A stretch of 64,000 nucleotides of DNA from Aquilaria yunnanensis. Taxonomy: Eukaryota > Streptophyta > Magnoliopsida > Malvales > Thymelaeaceae. Each line of letters begins with the position of its first letter. The first letter of the stretch is position 1. The notes beneath the pieces were generated by a model. The model was given only the letters and a program-made list of their open reading frames with translations, was not told the origin of the DNA and ran no database searches. Positions 22,728-33,600 of this stretch are shown here, in pieces. The position numbers and the translations under genes are program-made. The stretch spans positions 58,494,001 through 58,558,000 of the forward strand of contig CM077597.1 in the NCBI GenBank assembly GCA_039654915.1. The letters are read 5' to 3'.

Positions 22728-25508
22728 CTAGGGAGAGCCGGGCGGACGAAGACCAGGAAGCTTCAGATGCTCGACCTTGGACCACTGCCACCGAGGTCCC
22801 TCAGGAATATTTAGGCCCTCCAGAAAAGAGAGGTCCAAATCTGGGAACCTCTGCAGCACCTGGTGCCGAGCGAGGCAGAAGCCGTCCTGAAAGGCGACCT
22901 TGGCCATGTCATCAGAAGTACGTTTTTGAATGCCAAGGACATTGACCTCGTCCCTCAGCTCAGCAACCTCCTCTTCGAGCTCGCTTATCCCCAGCGCCTC
23001 TTCGGACTCCTTCTTCAGAGCCTCGACCTCGGCTTGAAGAGCAGTGTTCTCGTACGTCAACCTCGCCGCAAGACTGTCGGAAACAGCCTTGTCCTTGACA
23101 AGATCTTCGTTGGCGGCGAGCAGCCCCTTTACTTGGTCGCCGAAGTCGGCAATCTTCCGGGAGGAATCCTTTTCAAGTTCTTCTCTTTTCTTCGAGAACT
23201 CCTCCCGAACGGCAGCAAGTTGCTGAGAACAATCCGCTGTCAGCTGCTGGTTGCTGGCGATCACCTTCGCAAGCGAAGCCTTCGCTTCACTGAGTTCCCG
23301 CGAAGTCGCATCCTTGGAGGCAGCCTGTCTGGCCACCCGAACTCGGAGATAACCAGCGTACTCCAGCAGCTACGGCAAGGCAAAAGTCCAGGTTAGTACA
23401 AGTCTAAACACTTAGAAAATTGAGGAAAAAAGTGTAAAGACTATACCTGAGCAGCATGCTCGGTGACTTTTGCGGCGAGGGTATTATCCCCCGGGTGAGC
23501 CGCCGCAATGGCCCGGAAGGAGGCGTCAGTGGTCATCCCCTTCCAAATCTCTTTGGTCATCTTCGGACAATCGTCGGAGAACAAATTCATATCCTCCGTG
23601 ATTGTCCAAAAGGGCTCCAAGGGGATCTTCCCCTCAGGAATTGTGGCATCACGCAGGGCCCGTTTCCTCTCATGAATGGCCCTCCAGCCAGCAGTAAGAG
23701 GCTCCCCTGAAAGTGAGAAGGAAGTTAGGAGCAGAAGAAAAATTCGCGAAAGGAAAAGGAGCTGAACTTCGCCTAAAGGCATACCTGGAGGAACCTCGGA
23801 GACAGTGTCCTCGGGACCCTCGGGCCCCTCGGAAGAAAGACCCTTACCCTTCTGTCGGTACCGCTCCTCGGCGGTGGGTACTTCTACCACTACAGTGTTT
23901 CTGGGGGCCTCGAGGTCGGGAGGAGGCACCTCGGCGGAAGTAGCGGGGACCTCGGCCGGTGGAATTTCAACAAGACCAGCGTGAGTGGTCATCCCCTTCC
24001 AAATCTCTTTGGTCATCTTCGGACAATCGTCGGAGAACAAATTCATATCCTCCGTGATTGTCCAAAAGGGCTCCAAGGGGACCTTCCCCTCAGGAATTTT
24101 GGCATCGCGCAGGGCCCGTTTCCTCTCATGAATGGCCCTCCAGCCAGCAGTAAGAGGTTCCCCTGAAAGTGAGAAGGAAGTTGGGAGCAGAAGAAAAATT
24201 CGCGAAAGGAAAAGGAGCTGAACTTCGCCTAAAGGCATACCTGGAGGATCCTCGGGCCCCTCGGAAGAAAGGCCCTTACCCTTCTGCCGGTACCGCTCCT
24301 CGGCGGTGGGTACTTCTACCACTACAGTGTTTCTGGGGGCCTCGAGGTCGGGAGGAGGCACCTCGGCGGAAGTAGCGGGGACCTCGGCCGGTGGAATTTC
24401 AACAAGACCAGCGTCTTCGCCAGCTTCTTCTTCCAAAAGCTCTGGCTGAGAAGGCTGGAGAGCCTTCCTAGCTCGCTTCGCCGAGGGTCCCGCCCCTGTC
24501 GTCTTCCTTCTTCGGGTAGCCGCCTTCTTTGTCTGCTCCCCCTTCTCCACTTGGCCAGAAAAGAGGGCCTTGTAATAAGCGGCAGCCCCATCGCCCATCT
24601 CTGAAAAAGAGAAGAAATATCAGCGTAAGTCCGAGGAAAAAGTATAAAGGGATGGAAGATTACTCACTTTCGGCAAAAGTTTCGAAAGAAGTCTCCCCCT
24701 TAAGGAGCTTGACCAGCCAGGAGTCTTTCCCGGCGATGGCGGGAGCTGGCATATTGAGGTCAGTCACGTGCTCCTTAACCACTTTCAGCTCCCGAAGGAC
24801 TTCTTCGGTCATCAACCTCCAGTTGATAGGAAAGGGGTAAAGAGCACGAGGAGAGACCTCGGAAGCCCAGTCAGCGACTGCCCGAATGCGGGCGTCGAAA
24901 TCCGCGAACACGGAAGCCAACGGTGGGGTCAGCAGCATCCTCGGATCAACGACGTCTGCGTTCAGCACTCCCTGAGCCCACCTGGTCGGGACATCAGACC
25001 AGTTCTTATCCACCTTGAGGAAAAAGAACTTAGGCTGCCACCCCCGCCAGCTATCCTTCGTGTCGAAGGTGAAGGTGAATTTTTTGCTCCCGGATCCCCG
25101 AGGCAGCAGGAAATAGAAGCCACCCTTCGGGACCACATAGAGCTTGTAGTACTGCATGAAAATGATGAAGTGGGGCTCTATCCCTAACACGCCACACATG
25201 CAGAGGTAGGCGTTAAAATAGCAGTACGCGTTCGGGGGAAGCTGGTTCACAGCAATGCCATGGAATTGGCAGAACTCGCAAACCACCTTCGGGGGAGGAT
25301 ACCGAAGACCGGCCTTCAGTTGGGCCCGGAAGACGGTAACCTCGTCGCCACGGTTTGAAAAAGCAAAATGGCTAGAACGAGGCAGTCTGGTCACAGCGTA
25401 AGACGGAAGAAAGAATTTTTTCTTCCACCTCTCTAGTTTTTCGGGGGTGGTACAGCAAGGATGGGCCAGAAGAGGTTTCCAGCTCTCGGGAACAGGCATC
25501 GCAGACAT
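22728..25508 (-). CDS. E2 antisense gene, five exons, no premature stop
   Basis: Minus strand; inferred exons are 25508-24668, 24600-24241, 24162-23785, 23706-23447 and 23369-22728, all bounded by GT and AG. They total 2481 nt (826 residues) with no stop. Exon 1 (280 residues, MSAMPVPESWKP start) resembles the plant 'putative gypsy type transposon' domain (PF04195 type; GIEPHFIIF, GGFYFLLPRGSGSKKF). Exon 2 is Lys/Arg-rich and then Pro/Glu-rich. The third exon is a chimera made by a 456-bp tandem duplication; without it the gene would have four exons and 708 residues, as in E4. The last exon is a long coiled coil ending in the conserved DGFCLARHQVLQRFPDLDL block. Function is unknown. The gene converges on gag-pol and has its own promoter. 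Confidence 0.85.
23529..24416 (-). repeat. 456-bp tandem duplication inside the E2 antisense gene
   Basis: The copies are 23529-23984 and 23985-24416; the second lacks 24 bp. The unit starts in exon 3, covers intron 2 and ends in exon 2, so it creates a new composite exon (23785-24162) between two copies of intron 2. The new exon is 378 nt and keeps the frame. E3, E4 and E5 lack the duplication. Confidence 0.9.
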
Positions 25509-26334
25509 GAAAAAGAGTTTGAGATGGAAAAGAAAATAGTTTCCAGAAAAAACTCAGAAGACGAGTTTGGAAAAAACAACAGTTTTCCAGAAAAACTCAG
25601 AAAAACAGAGGAATCAAGTACTCTGGAAATCAAAACCCACCAAAAGATTTGCCTGAGGACGCCGTCGTGAAAGTTGGTAGGAAAAAGCTCTGATTAAAGA
25701 AGCTCCGCCACAGAAAGCAAGATAAAACGCAAAAACAGAGGGCAGAGCAGAAAAAGAGCAGAAAAACAGTAAGTGGGACTTATGATGGAATGGGCTATTT
25801 ATAGGCCAAAGGTGGGTAACCGAAAGAACATCATAAGTACCCATTGGAGGTGAACCGTCGCCGTAACTGCCCGCTGCACCCGAAAAGGCGCGCCCTCTGT
25901 AAATGACGCGCCTCTCCTCCAATGGCAAGAAGCCACGTGTCAACCGCTGCGCAGAAATGGGGGACGTGCCTCCCCAAACGTGCCTGGAAAATCGGGACAC
26001 GCCTCCTGATTGGGACACGTCATTTGACATCCCTGAGAAATGGAGACGCGCCGCTCAGTCTGACACGCTTGGCCATCAGACCTGCAGAAATAAAAAGCAG
26101 GCCACCTCGAGGACACCAAGAGACAGGCTATGGCTGAACAGCCCATGACTTTTGGGCAAGAGTTGTATCTTCGGTACAGGCTTTGCCTCGGAGACACCAA
26201 AGAATAGGCCAAGGCCGAACAGCCCAGACCCTCGGGCAAAAGGTGCGACCTCGGAATAGGTTATGCTTCCCAACAAGACTCCCAACGGCAACCTCGGAAA
26301 GAGATGCAAACCGAAGTCTTCACTTCGGCTTTCC
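25509..26334 (-). promoter_or_regulatory. Antisense-gene promoter and 5' leader (E2)
   Basis: Minus strand: TATAAATA at 25796-25803 lies about 290 bp before the ATG, and a G-box CACGTG (in GACACGTGGC) at 25934-25939, with several further ACGTG/CGTGTC words at 25960-26070. No ATG occurs between the TATA region and the exon 1 start. The rest (26070-26334) is conserved sequence up to the polypurine tract with no ORF of note. Confidence 0.7.
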
Positions 26335-26347
26335 AGAGGGGGGCATG
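26335..26347 (+). other. Polypurine tract of E2
   Basis: AGAGGGGGG followed by CATG directly precedes the 3' LTR. The same tract precedes each 3' LTR in the window, with a 4-base CATG between it and TGATAGCC. Confidence 0.8.
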
Positions 26348-27214
26348 TGATAGCCAAAGGCTGTCGCCTCAATCTGGCCGAATACCCTGCCACAACAACG
26401 GCCAGAAGAACTGGCGCTTCCCGGGAATAGGTGGAATCATGCACCTCGGGAGATAGCCTGAGAGCTCCGAGCCTCGGCATGCCAGTAAAACTTGAGGACT
26501 CCATTCGCCCCCCAAGGTTGTGAACAACGCGCCTTCGGAAAAGTGGCACCAGACATTGCTGCCCGAATATGATATCCCCGAAGGCGGAACCCCCTGGAAC
26601 TGGGAACCCCCGAACTGAGGGTAGGCTTCCCGAAGAGGCTCTGTCCGAACTAGAGGACGACCTCGCCCAGGGACCTCGGGAGTACGGCAGGCGCATTTAA
26701 GGAAGCATTTAAGGAAGCCTCTGACACGTCCCACCACAGACGTAAAAAGTCGCCCTGACGCGCAGACGCCATCAGAATCATATCATGGCCCGTCTCAGCA
26801 CAAGGCTCGAGGCCATCTAGTTACCAACTATCTGTCCCCTACGCCCAGACGTTCAGGAGCATCCGACCGCACACGTGTCATGATCTGAACGGGCTAGGTA
26901 TTCCTATATATACAGGAAATAAATACTTGACAGGAGGTTGGCAGGCCGGATATACAGCTCCTACACCCTGAGAAAATACCAGGCGAGACTTTTCTGCCTT
27001 TCTCTTTGAGCTAGTGACTTTCTCCTTCTTCCGGCCACCACTGACTTGGGCGTCGGAGGCTCCCCCCCCGGAAAAACACTCCGGGGACCTCCTAACCCTG
27101 TTTACCAGCTTTTCAGGTACTCTCCTTGGGGCGATCCACCTTCCAGGCGTTCTTCCTCCTAGAAGTCTCCTCAACAGTCATCATGACTCACAACGATGAG
27201 GCCCTAGGCCATCA
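26348..27214 (+). repeat. 3' LTR of E2 unit (subfamily A, 867 bp)
   Basis: It is a complete LTR following the polypurine tract. Its variants (CCTAGGCCATCA, ACACCCTGAG, GGGGACCTCC) match the LTRs at 12522, 39089 and 49383 more closely than the LTR at 14809 at the other end of the unit. The right flank TCATG sits in the RT region of element D. Confidence 0.95.
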
Positions 27215-29710
27215 TCATGGATCTTAAGGAGACTTTTCACCAGCTCAGAGCCTTCGGGATCCGTCTCAATCCTGAAAAATGCATCTTCGGTGTGACCTCG
27301 GGAAAATTCCTGGGGTACATGGTATCCGAAAGAGGCATTGATGCCAACCCAGAAAAAATTAAGGCTCTGCTCGAGTTTCGAACTCCCGCCACAATAAAAG
27401 ATGTGCAGAGACTCACTGGAAGGATAACCTCCCTCAGCAGGTTTATTTCCAGTTACGGAGATCGGTGTCGGCCATTCTTCAAAGTCCTCACAAAGGCAGC
27501 AAAAAAAGGAGGACAACCGCGGAGGTGATGACCATCCCTGGGGTGAAGATTGCCAAAAGGCCTGGGAAGAACTGAAAATCTACTTGGCCAGCCTGCATAC
27601 TCTGCGACAACCTCGCGAAGGAGAGCCTCTCGTACTATACCTCGCCGTCACAGAAAAAGCTGTGAGTTCGGTCCTTGTAAAAGAAGAGGGGCCAAAGCAA
27701 TGGCCGGTCTATTACGTGAGCAAATCCCTGCATGGCACCGAAGTCAGGTATCCTTTGTTGCAAAAAGCTATATATGCCTTGGTGCTAGCAGGGAGAAGAC
27801 TACGACCATACTTTCAGGCTCACCCCATCATCGTCCGAAGTAGTCTACCACTACGGGACGTCATGAGGAAAGTTGATCATTCTGGAAGACTCTCTAAGTG
27901 GTGTATAGAACTTGGCGAGCATGACATCGCTTATGAACCTCGGAAGGCCATAAAAGCTCAAGCACTGGCAGACTTCATTGCCGAAGTACCCACCACCGAG
28001 GATAGCCACCCAGACCTAGGCAAAGGCGAGCCAGAATGGACCTTGCATGTTGACGGAGCCTCGGCGTCCGAACACCAGGGAGCTGGGGTAATTATCAGAG
28101 GCCCCGAAGGCCTAGAGGTAATGAAGGCCATCAAGTTCGGCTTCAACGTCACTAATAATGTGGCTGAGTATGAATCCCTCAAAGCGGGATTGCGCCTAGC
28201 AAGAAAAATCGGCGTAAGAAAGTTAAAGGCCCACAGCGATTCCCAGCTAGTGGTCTGACAGACGGCAGGAGACTATGGGGCAAAGGACCCAACCTTGGCA
28301 AAATACCATGAGCTGGTAGCAAAACTCATCTAAGAGTTTGACGCCGTAGAGATTGAGAATATACCCCGGAGAAATAACACCGAGGCAGATTGCTTGGCAA
28401 AATCAAAAACATACACCAAGGTGCTGGACCATCCGAGCATCGCAGTGCTGAGCATAGTAACCTCGGGAAAAGGTTGCAAAGACCCAATAAAAAGGTATCT
28501 CGCAGAAAATGTGCTCCCCGAAGACCCCGGTGATGCTGCAAAGTTGCGAAGATGCTCAGCCCAATTCTTCCTAATCGGCGAAGAGTTATATCGGCAGGGA
28601 TACGCAAATCCGCTGCAAAGGTGTGTGGACGAGGAGGATACTGAAATGATCCTCGAAGAAGTCCATGAAGGCATTTGTGGTTCGCACATCGGAACCGATG
28701 CCCTTGCAGCAGTAATACTTCGCCAAGGATACTTCTGGCCTACCCTGAGAAAGGACGCAAGGCAGTTCGTCCGGAAATGCGGTAGTTGCCAGAGACACGC
28801 GAATATCCAGAGGACACCCTCAGATGTGGCAACTTCGGCTGACTATCCCTGGCCCTTCGCAGTCTAGGGCATAGACCTCATTGAGCCACTCCCCATAGCG
28901 CCTGGAGGCATGAAATTCTGCGTGGTAGCAGTAGACTATTTCTCCAAATGGGTTGAGGCAGAACCACTAGCGACTATCTCGGCAAAAGAAGTGCAGAAGT
29001 TCATGTGGAAGAACATCGTATGCAGATTTGGCATACCGAGGGTGCTAATAGCTGACAATGGATCCCAGTTCATAGACAAAGGATTCCAGGAATTTATCAG
29101 CGACCTCGAAATAAAGATGCACTTCGCCCCAGTAGCTCACCCCCAAAGCAATGGGCAGGTAGAAGTATCTAATAGGACCATGAAAGATGGTATGAAAAAG
29201 AGACTGGGGGAAGCAAAAGGGAAATGGCCAGGAGAACTCCAAAGTGTATTATGGAGCTACCGAACAACACCCCGAAGAGCCACAGGGTAAACGCCTTTTT
29301 TGCTAGTCTTCGGTATAGAGGCCATCATTCCAATCGAGGTAGTACGACCATCAATACGGGTACAAGTGTTCGATGAAAGTGGAAACGACGTCGGCCTAAG
29401 AACAAAGCTTGACCTCATCGGTGAACATAGAGAAATAGCCGAGCTGAGAAGAAAAACTTTTCAGCAAAGAGTGGCAGCGGCCATAAATTTACGAGCCAGG
29501 CCAAAAGGGATCAAGAAGGGAGACCTCGTTCTCCGAAAGGCTGACTTTGCACCCCGAAGGCCATCCCACGAAGTACTTCACGCGAATTGGGAAGGACCTT
29601 ATCTAGTTCTTGCCGAAGTACGAAAAGGCGTGTACAGACTCGGTGACGCCGATGGCATAGAATTAAAAAATACTTGGCATTCAGATGCCTAGAAAAAATT
29701 CTATGCTTAA
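27215..29710 (+). pseudogene. gag-pol: Element D pol, decayed
   Basis: The reading begins after YVDD, in the RT region LRAFGIRLNPEKCIFG, and covers RNase H, the archaeal-type RNase H and integrase. There is a frameshift near 27510 (AAAAAAAGGAGG in place of AAAGATGGAAGG) and stops at 28256-28258 (TGA), 28330 (TAA), 28865-28867 (TAG), 29288-29290 (TAA) and 29690-29692 (TAG). Integrase keeps the HHCC finger, VDYFSKW, ADNGSQF and the NGQVEVSN motif. It is the most damaged pol copy here, as expected for the oldest layer. Confidence 0.92.
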
Positions 29711-29806
29711 GGTTTCGTGGAAGAATTGTGTTGTACAAATTAGAGAAATATTCTAAGTACAAAAGTTTCTTAGAGAAATTCTTGAAGTACAAAACCAAAA
29801 TTCCAC
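27215..29806 (+). mobile_element. Element D, left half (old Tat element interrupted by E2 and E3)
   Basis: It holds the pol of a diverged Tat copy from the middle of RT to the end, plus 96 bp of tail. It continues at 52135 after E3, where the sequence resumes with AAAGGTGCTCGCC as in the tail of E2. The 5' half of D is not in the window. Confidence 0.9.
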
Positions 29807-30674
29807 TGATAGCCAAAGGCTATCGCCTCAATCTGGCCGAACACCCTGCCACAACAATGGCCAGAAGAACTGGCGCTTCCCGGGAACAGGTGGAATCATG
29901 CACCTCGGGAGATAGCCGGAGAGCTCCGAGCCTCGGCACGCCAGTAAAACTTGAGGACTTCATTCGCCCCCCCAAGGTTGTGAACAGCGCGCCTTCGGAA
30001 AAGTGGCACCAGACATTGCTGCCCGAACATGATATCCCCGAAGGCGGAACTCCCTGGAACTGGGAACCCCCGAACTGAGGGTATGATTCCCGAAGAGGCT
30101 CTGTCCGAACTAGAGGACAACCTCGCCCGGGGACCTCGGGAGTACGGCAGGAGCATTTATGGAAGCATTTAAGGAAGCCTCTGACACGTCCCACCACAGA
30201 CGTAAAAAGTCGCCCTGACGCGCAGACGCCATCAGAATCATATCATGGCCCGTCTCAGCACAAGGCTCGAGGCCATCTAGTTACCAACTATCTGTCCCCT
30301 ACGCCCAGACGTTCAGGAGCATCCGACCGCACACGTGTCATGATCTGAACGGGCTAGGTATTCCTATATATACAGGAAATAAATACTTGACAGGAGGTTG
30401 GCAGGCCGGATATACAGCTCCCACACTCTGAGAAAATACGAGGCGAGACTTTTCTGCCTTTCTCTTTGAGCTAGTGAATTTCTCCTTCTTCCGGCCACCA
30501 CTGACTTGGGCGTCAGAGGCTCCCCCCCCGGAAAAACACTCCGGGGGCCTCCTAACCCTGTTTACCAGCTTTTCAGGTACTCTCCTTGGGGCGATCCACC
30601 TTCCAGGCGTTCTTCCTCCTAGAAGTCTCCTCAACAGTCATCATGACTCACAACGATGAGACCTTAGGCCATCA
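29807..30674 (+). repeat. 5' LTR of E3 (868 bp)
   Basis: The G-box ACACGTGT is at 30331-30338 and TATATATA at 30365-30372. The leader from TATA to 30642 contains no ATG. The left flank is TCCAC. Confidence 0.97.
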
Positions 30675-33600
30675 TTTGGCGCCGTCTGTGGGAACCCGCT
30701 CACAGATTGCCGTCGTTGAGACTCGGCGTTCTAAGGACAAGGGACTCCCAAGGTCCTCGTCCGCGCCTGAGATACAACCGGCTGCTGAGCAGACACTCCC
30801 AGAGACTTCTACGCCCGAGGAGGACCGCCCTCTAGTAATCACCATGAGCTTCTTGAGGGACTTTCAGCGCTCGGTCGTTGCTGAAATGACTCAGCAGATC
30901 GACCGAAGATGGAAACAGCAGTCACGGGCCCAGAAACCCTCCTCATCAGCACGCCCTCGGGAGAGAAGCCCCAAGTCTACACACCGCAGTTCAGGAAGTG
31001 GAGAGCCTCGCGGAGAATCATCCACAGAAGATATAGCCCTCGGGAAACGGCCTGTGGGACAAACCGGGTCCAAGCGACCGAGAGTCTCACAGCGAAGCAG
31101 TTCGTCGCCCGAGGCGAGGTCCCTGACCCCTCCGCGCCGAACTCGCTCCCCGAAAAGGCGCCGTCGATCTCCCTCCCCCGAAAATGGTCCTAGCGCCACT
31201 GCGCTTATGGAAAGGATATTGGCACGGCTGGACAGAGTGGAGAAGCAAATGACCAGAAAACCCATTTGGGACAGGCTGTCGGGGGCATTATGCGAAGATG
31301 GCTCCCCGTTTATTCGCACCGTCGTTGAGGCAGCTATGCCAGGCGACTTCAGAGTGCCTAGGCTGGAGATCTATGATGGCTGAACTGATCCACAGGCCCA
31401 TCTCACGAAGTACAGGCGGAGCATGATAATGCACGGAGCTGATGACGCTACCATGTGCAAATGCTTTGTAGTCACCCTCACGGGCCCAGCAACAGCATGG
31501 TACAATTCTTTGCCCCCAGGGACTATCACTGAGTTTCAGGAGTTGTCCACAGCCTTTACCCAGCAGTTCATTGGGAGCAGGCTGACGGCCAAAATGCCTG
31601 TGCAGATGTTCGACATAGAGTAGAGAAACGGAGAGACGATCCGAGACTATGTCGAACGGTTCAACAGGGAAGCACTCAGCGTCCCGGACTTCCGGCCCGA
31701 AATCCACATCCTCGCTATGACACGGGGCCTTCGGCGTGACTCACAGCTGTTCTACGAGTTCTCAAAGGACCCCCCGGAGACCCTCGGAGAATTTTACCGA
31801 AGGGCAGAGCAGCACATGACAGCCGAGGAATTGAGGATGGCGGGGCCAAAGTCTGATCATCACCGCGCCGAAGGGTCCAGCCAGCAAGCTCGGCATCTTT
31901 CTGAACACACAGGTCGACCACGGCGAATGCGAGGAAAGAAACCTCAAAGTTTCACACCCTTGAGCACGACACGGACCAACATTCTCATGGCGCTGGAAAG
32001 GCAAGGGACGCAGATTCGGCGGCCAAAGGCCATGGCCGCCGATAATAAGAAGAATGCCAAGAAGTTCTGCCAGTTTCATCGCGACCACGGTCATGACACC
32101 GAAGACTGCTTCCAGCTGAAGAAGTACATAGAGTCGCTGATCAAACAGGGCCAGCTTCGCAAATACCTGCGGATGCCCTCCCCAAAAGGCAGAAAAGAGG
32201 AGGAAGAGAGGGCCGAAAACGAGGACTATGACTCAGACAGGCGGAGAAACAGAAGTCCAAAAAGGCGCCTTCCACCTCCAGTAGGGGTCATCCAAACCAT
32301 TACCACGGGGCTCCCATCCTCGGAAAGAAAGCGGAAGGCCAGAGAAATTGCGGTTATGGAGTATCAAAGTCCATCAAAGAAATTGGCTCGCAAAGGTGGC
32401 TCCACTGTCGTCTTCCCCCATGACGACCCGCTGCTGATAATGGCGAGAATAGGGAACTGGGACGTCAAGAGAGTGTTGCTTGATGATGGCTCAAATGCTG
32501 ACGTCCTTTTCTCGCACTTACTGCCGAGCTTGGGCATCTCCTGCAGCGAGCTGAAACCTGTCACCACGCCCACCTTCGGCGTTGGGCCATCCGAACTACC
32601 CGTCCTCGGATGGATCGACCTCCCTTTGATGATGAAAGGCACTTCGGTAGACGGAGCAGCTGAGTTGTACGCGTCCACAATGGCAAGATTCATCGTCATG
32701 GACGTCCCGTCTTCGTACAACGCCATCCTTGGAAGGCAGACTCAGGGGAACCTGCACATTCGTCCCGATGTGAAGTACTTGACTGTCACATTCGCCACCA
32801 AGGATGGAGATGCAGAGGTCTTCATCGACCAAGCCGAGGTAAGAAAGGTGTTTGTAAAAACACGAAAGGCTCCGGCAAACAGCTCTACACAAACGGTGGA
32901 GGCAAAGGCGCAGGAAAAAGGCAAAGAAGGAGATCCCGCAGAAGCAGAAACGGAAGCAGTAGATCTTATCCCAGGACAATCTACCCGAATAGGGAAGAGC
33001 TTGGCCAAAGGTGATAAGGAAAATCTTGTATCCTTTCTGCTAAAAAATAAAGATCTGTTTGCCTACTCGCCGAAAGACATGCCAGGAGTGAACCCTGGCA
33101 TAATACAGCACAGCCTCAAAGTAAGCCCGGAAGCAAAACCTATCAGGCAAAAGAAACGAAGCATCTCAGCCCACAAAAGCAACTTCGTGAAAACCGAAGT
33201 CCAGCGCTTATTGGATGCTGAAGTTATCAGGGAGGTAAAATACCCCGAATGGTTAAGCAACGTGGTCATTGCCACAAAAGAAGGTAGCAGAAACTCCGGA
33301 TGTGCATTGATTTCAGAAACTTGAACGATTCTTGCCCGAAAGACTCATTTCCCCTCCCGCCAATAGATCAACTGGTAGATTCAACGGCCGAATACGGGCT
33401 CCTGAGCTTCCTAGATGCCTTCAGCGGCTACCATCAGATAAGGATGGACCCCGAAGATGAAGAGAAAACTGCCTTCATCACCGAGGGAGGAACGTACTGC
33501 TATATCAGAATGCCCTTCGGGCTGAAAAATGCAGGAGCCACCTACCAGAGACTGATGAACAAGGTCTTTAAAGACCAAATGGGGAGAAACGTGGAAGTAT

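Larger units (their letters stand above)
14809..27214 (+). mobile_element. E2: Tat element with solo LTR insertion; ends have mismatched flanks
   Basis: In order: LTR, primer binding site, gag-pol, hairpin array, antisense gene, antisense promoter, polypurine tract, LTR. Without the solo LTR and its duplication it is 11,534 bp; the excess over E3 and E4 (about 11.16 kb) comes from a 456-bp duplication in the antisense gene less a deletion of about 70 bp in the hairpin array. The left flank is GTCAT (within E1 gag) and the right flank is TCATG (within the pol of D), so the ends do not form a target duplication. The unit is probably a recombinant of two elements. Confidence 0.85.

Noticed and set aside
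14809..27214. E2 as an ordinary complete insertion
   Set aside because: Flanks GTCAT and TCATG do not match, they lie in different host elements, and the two LTRs have different closest relatives.
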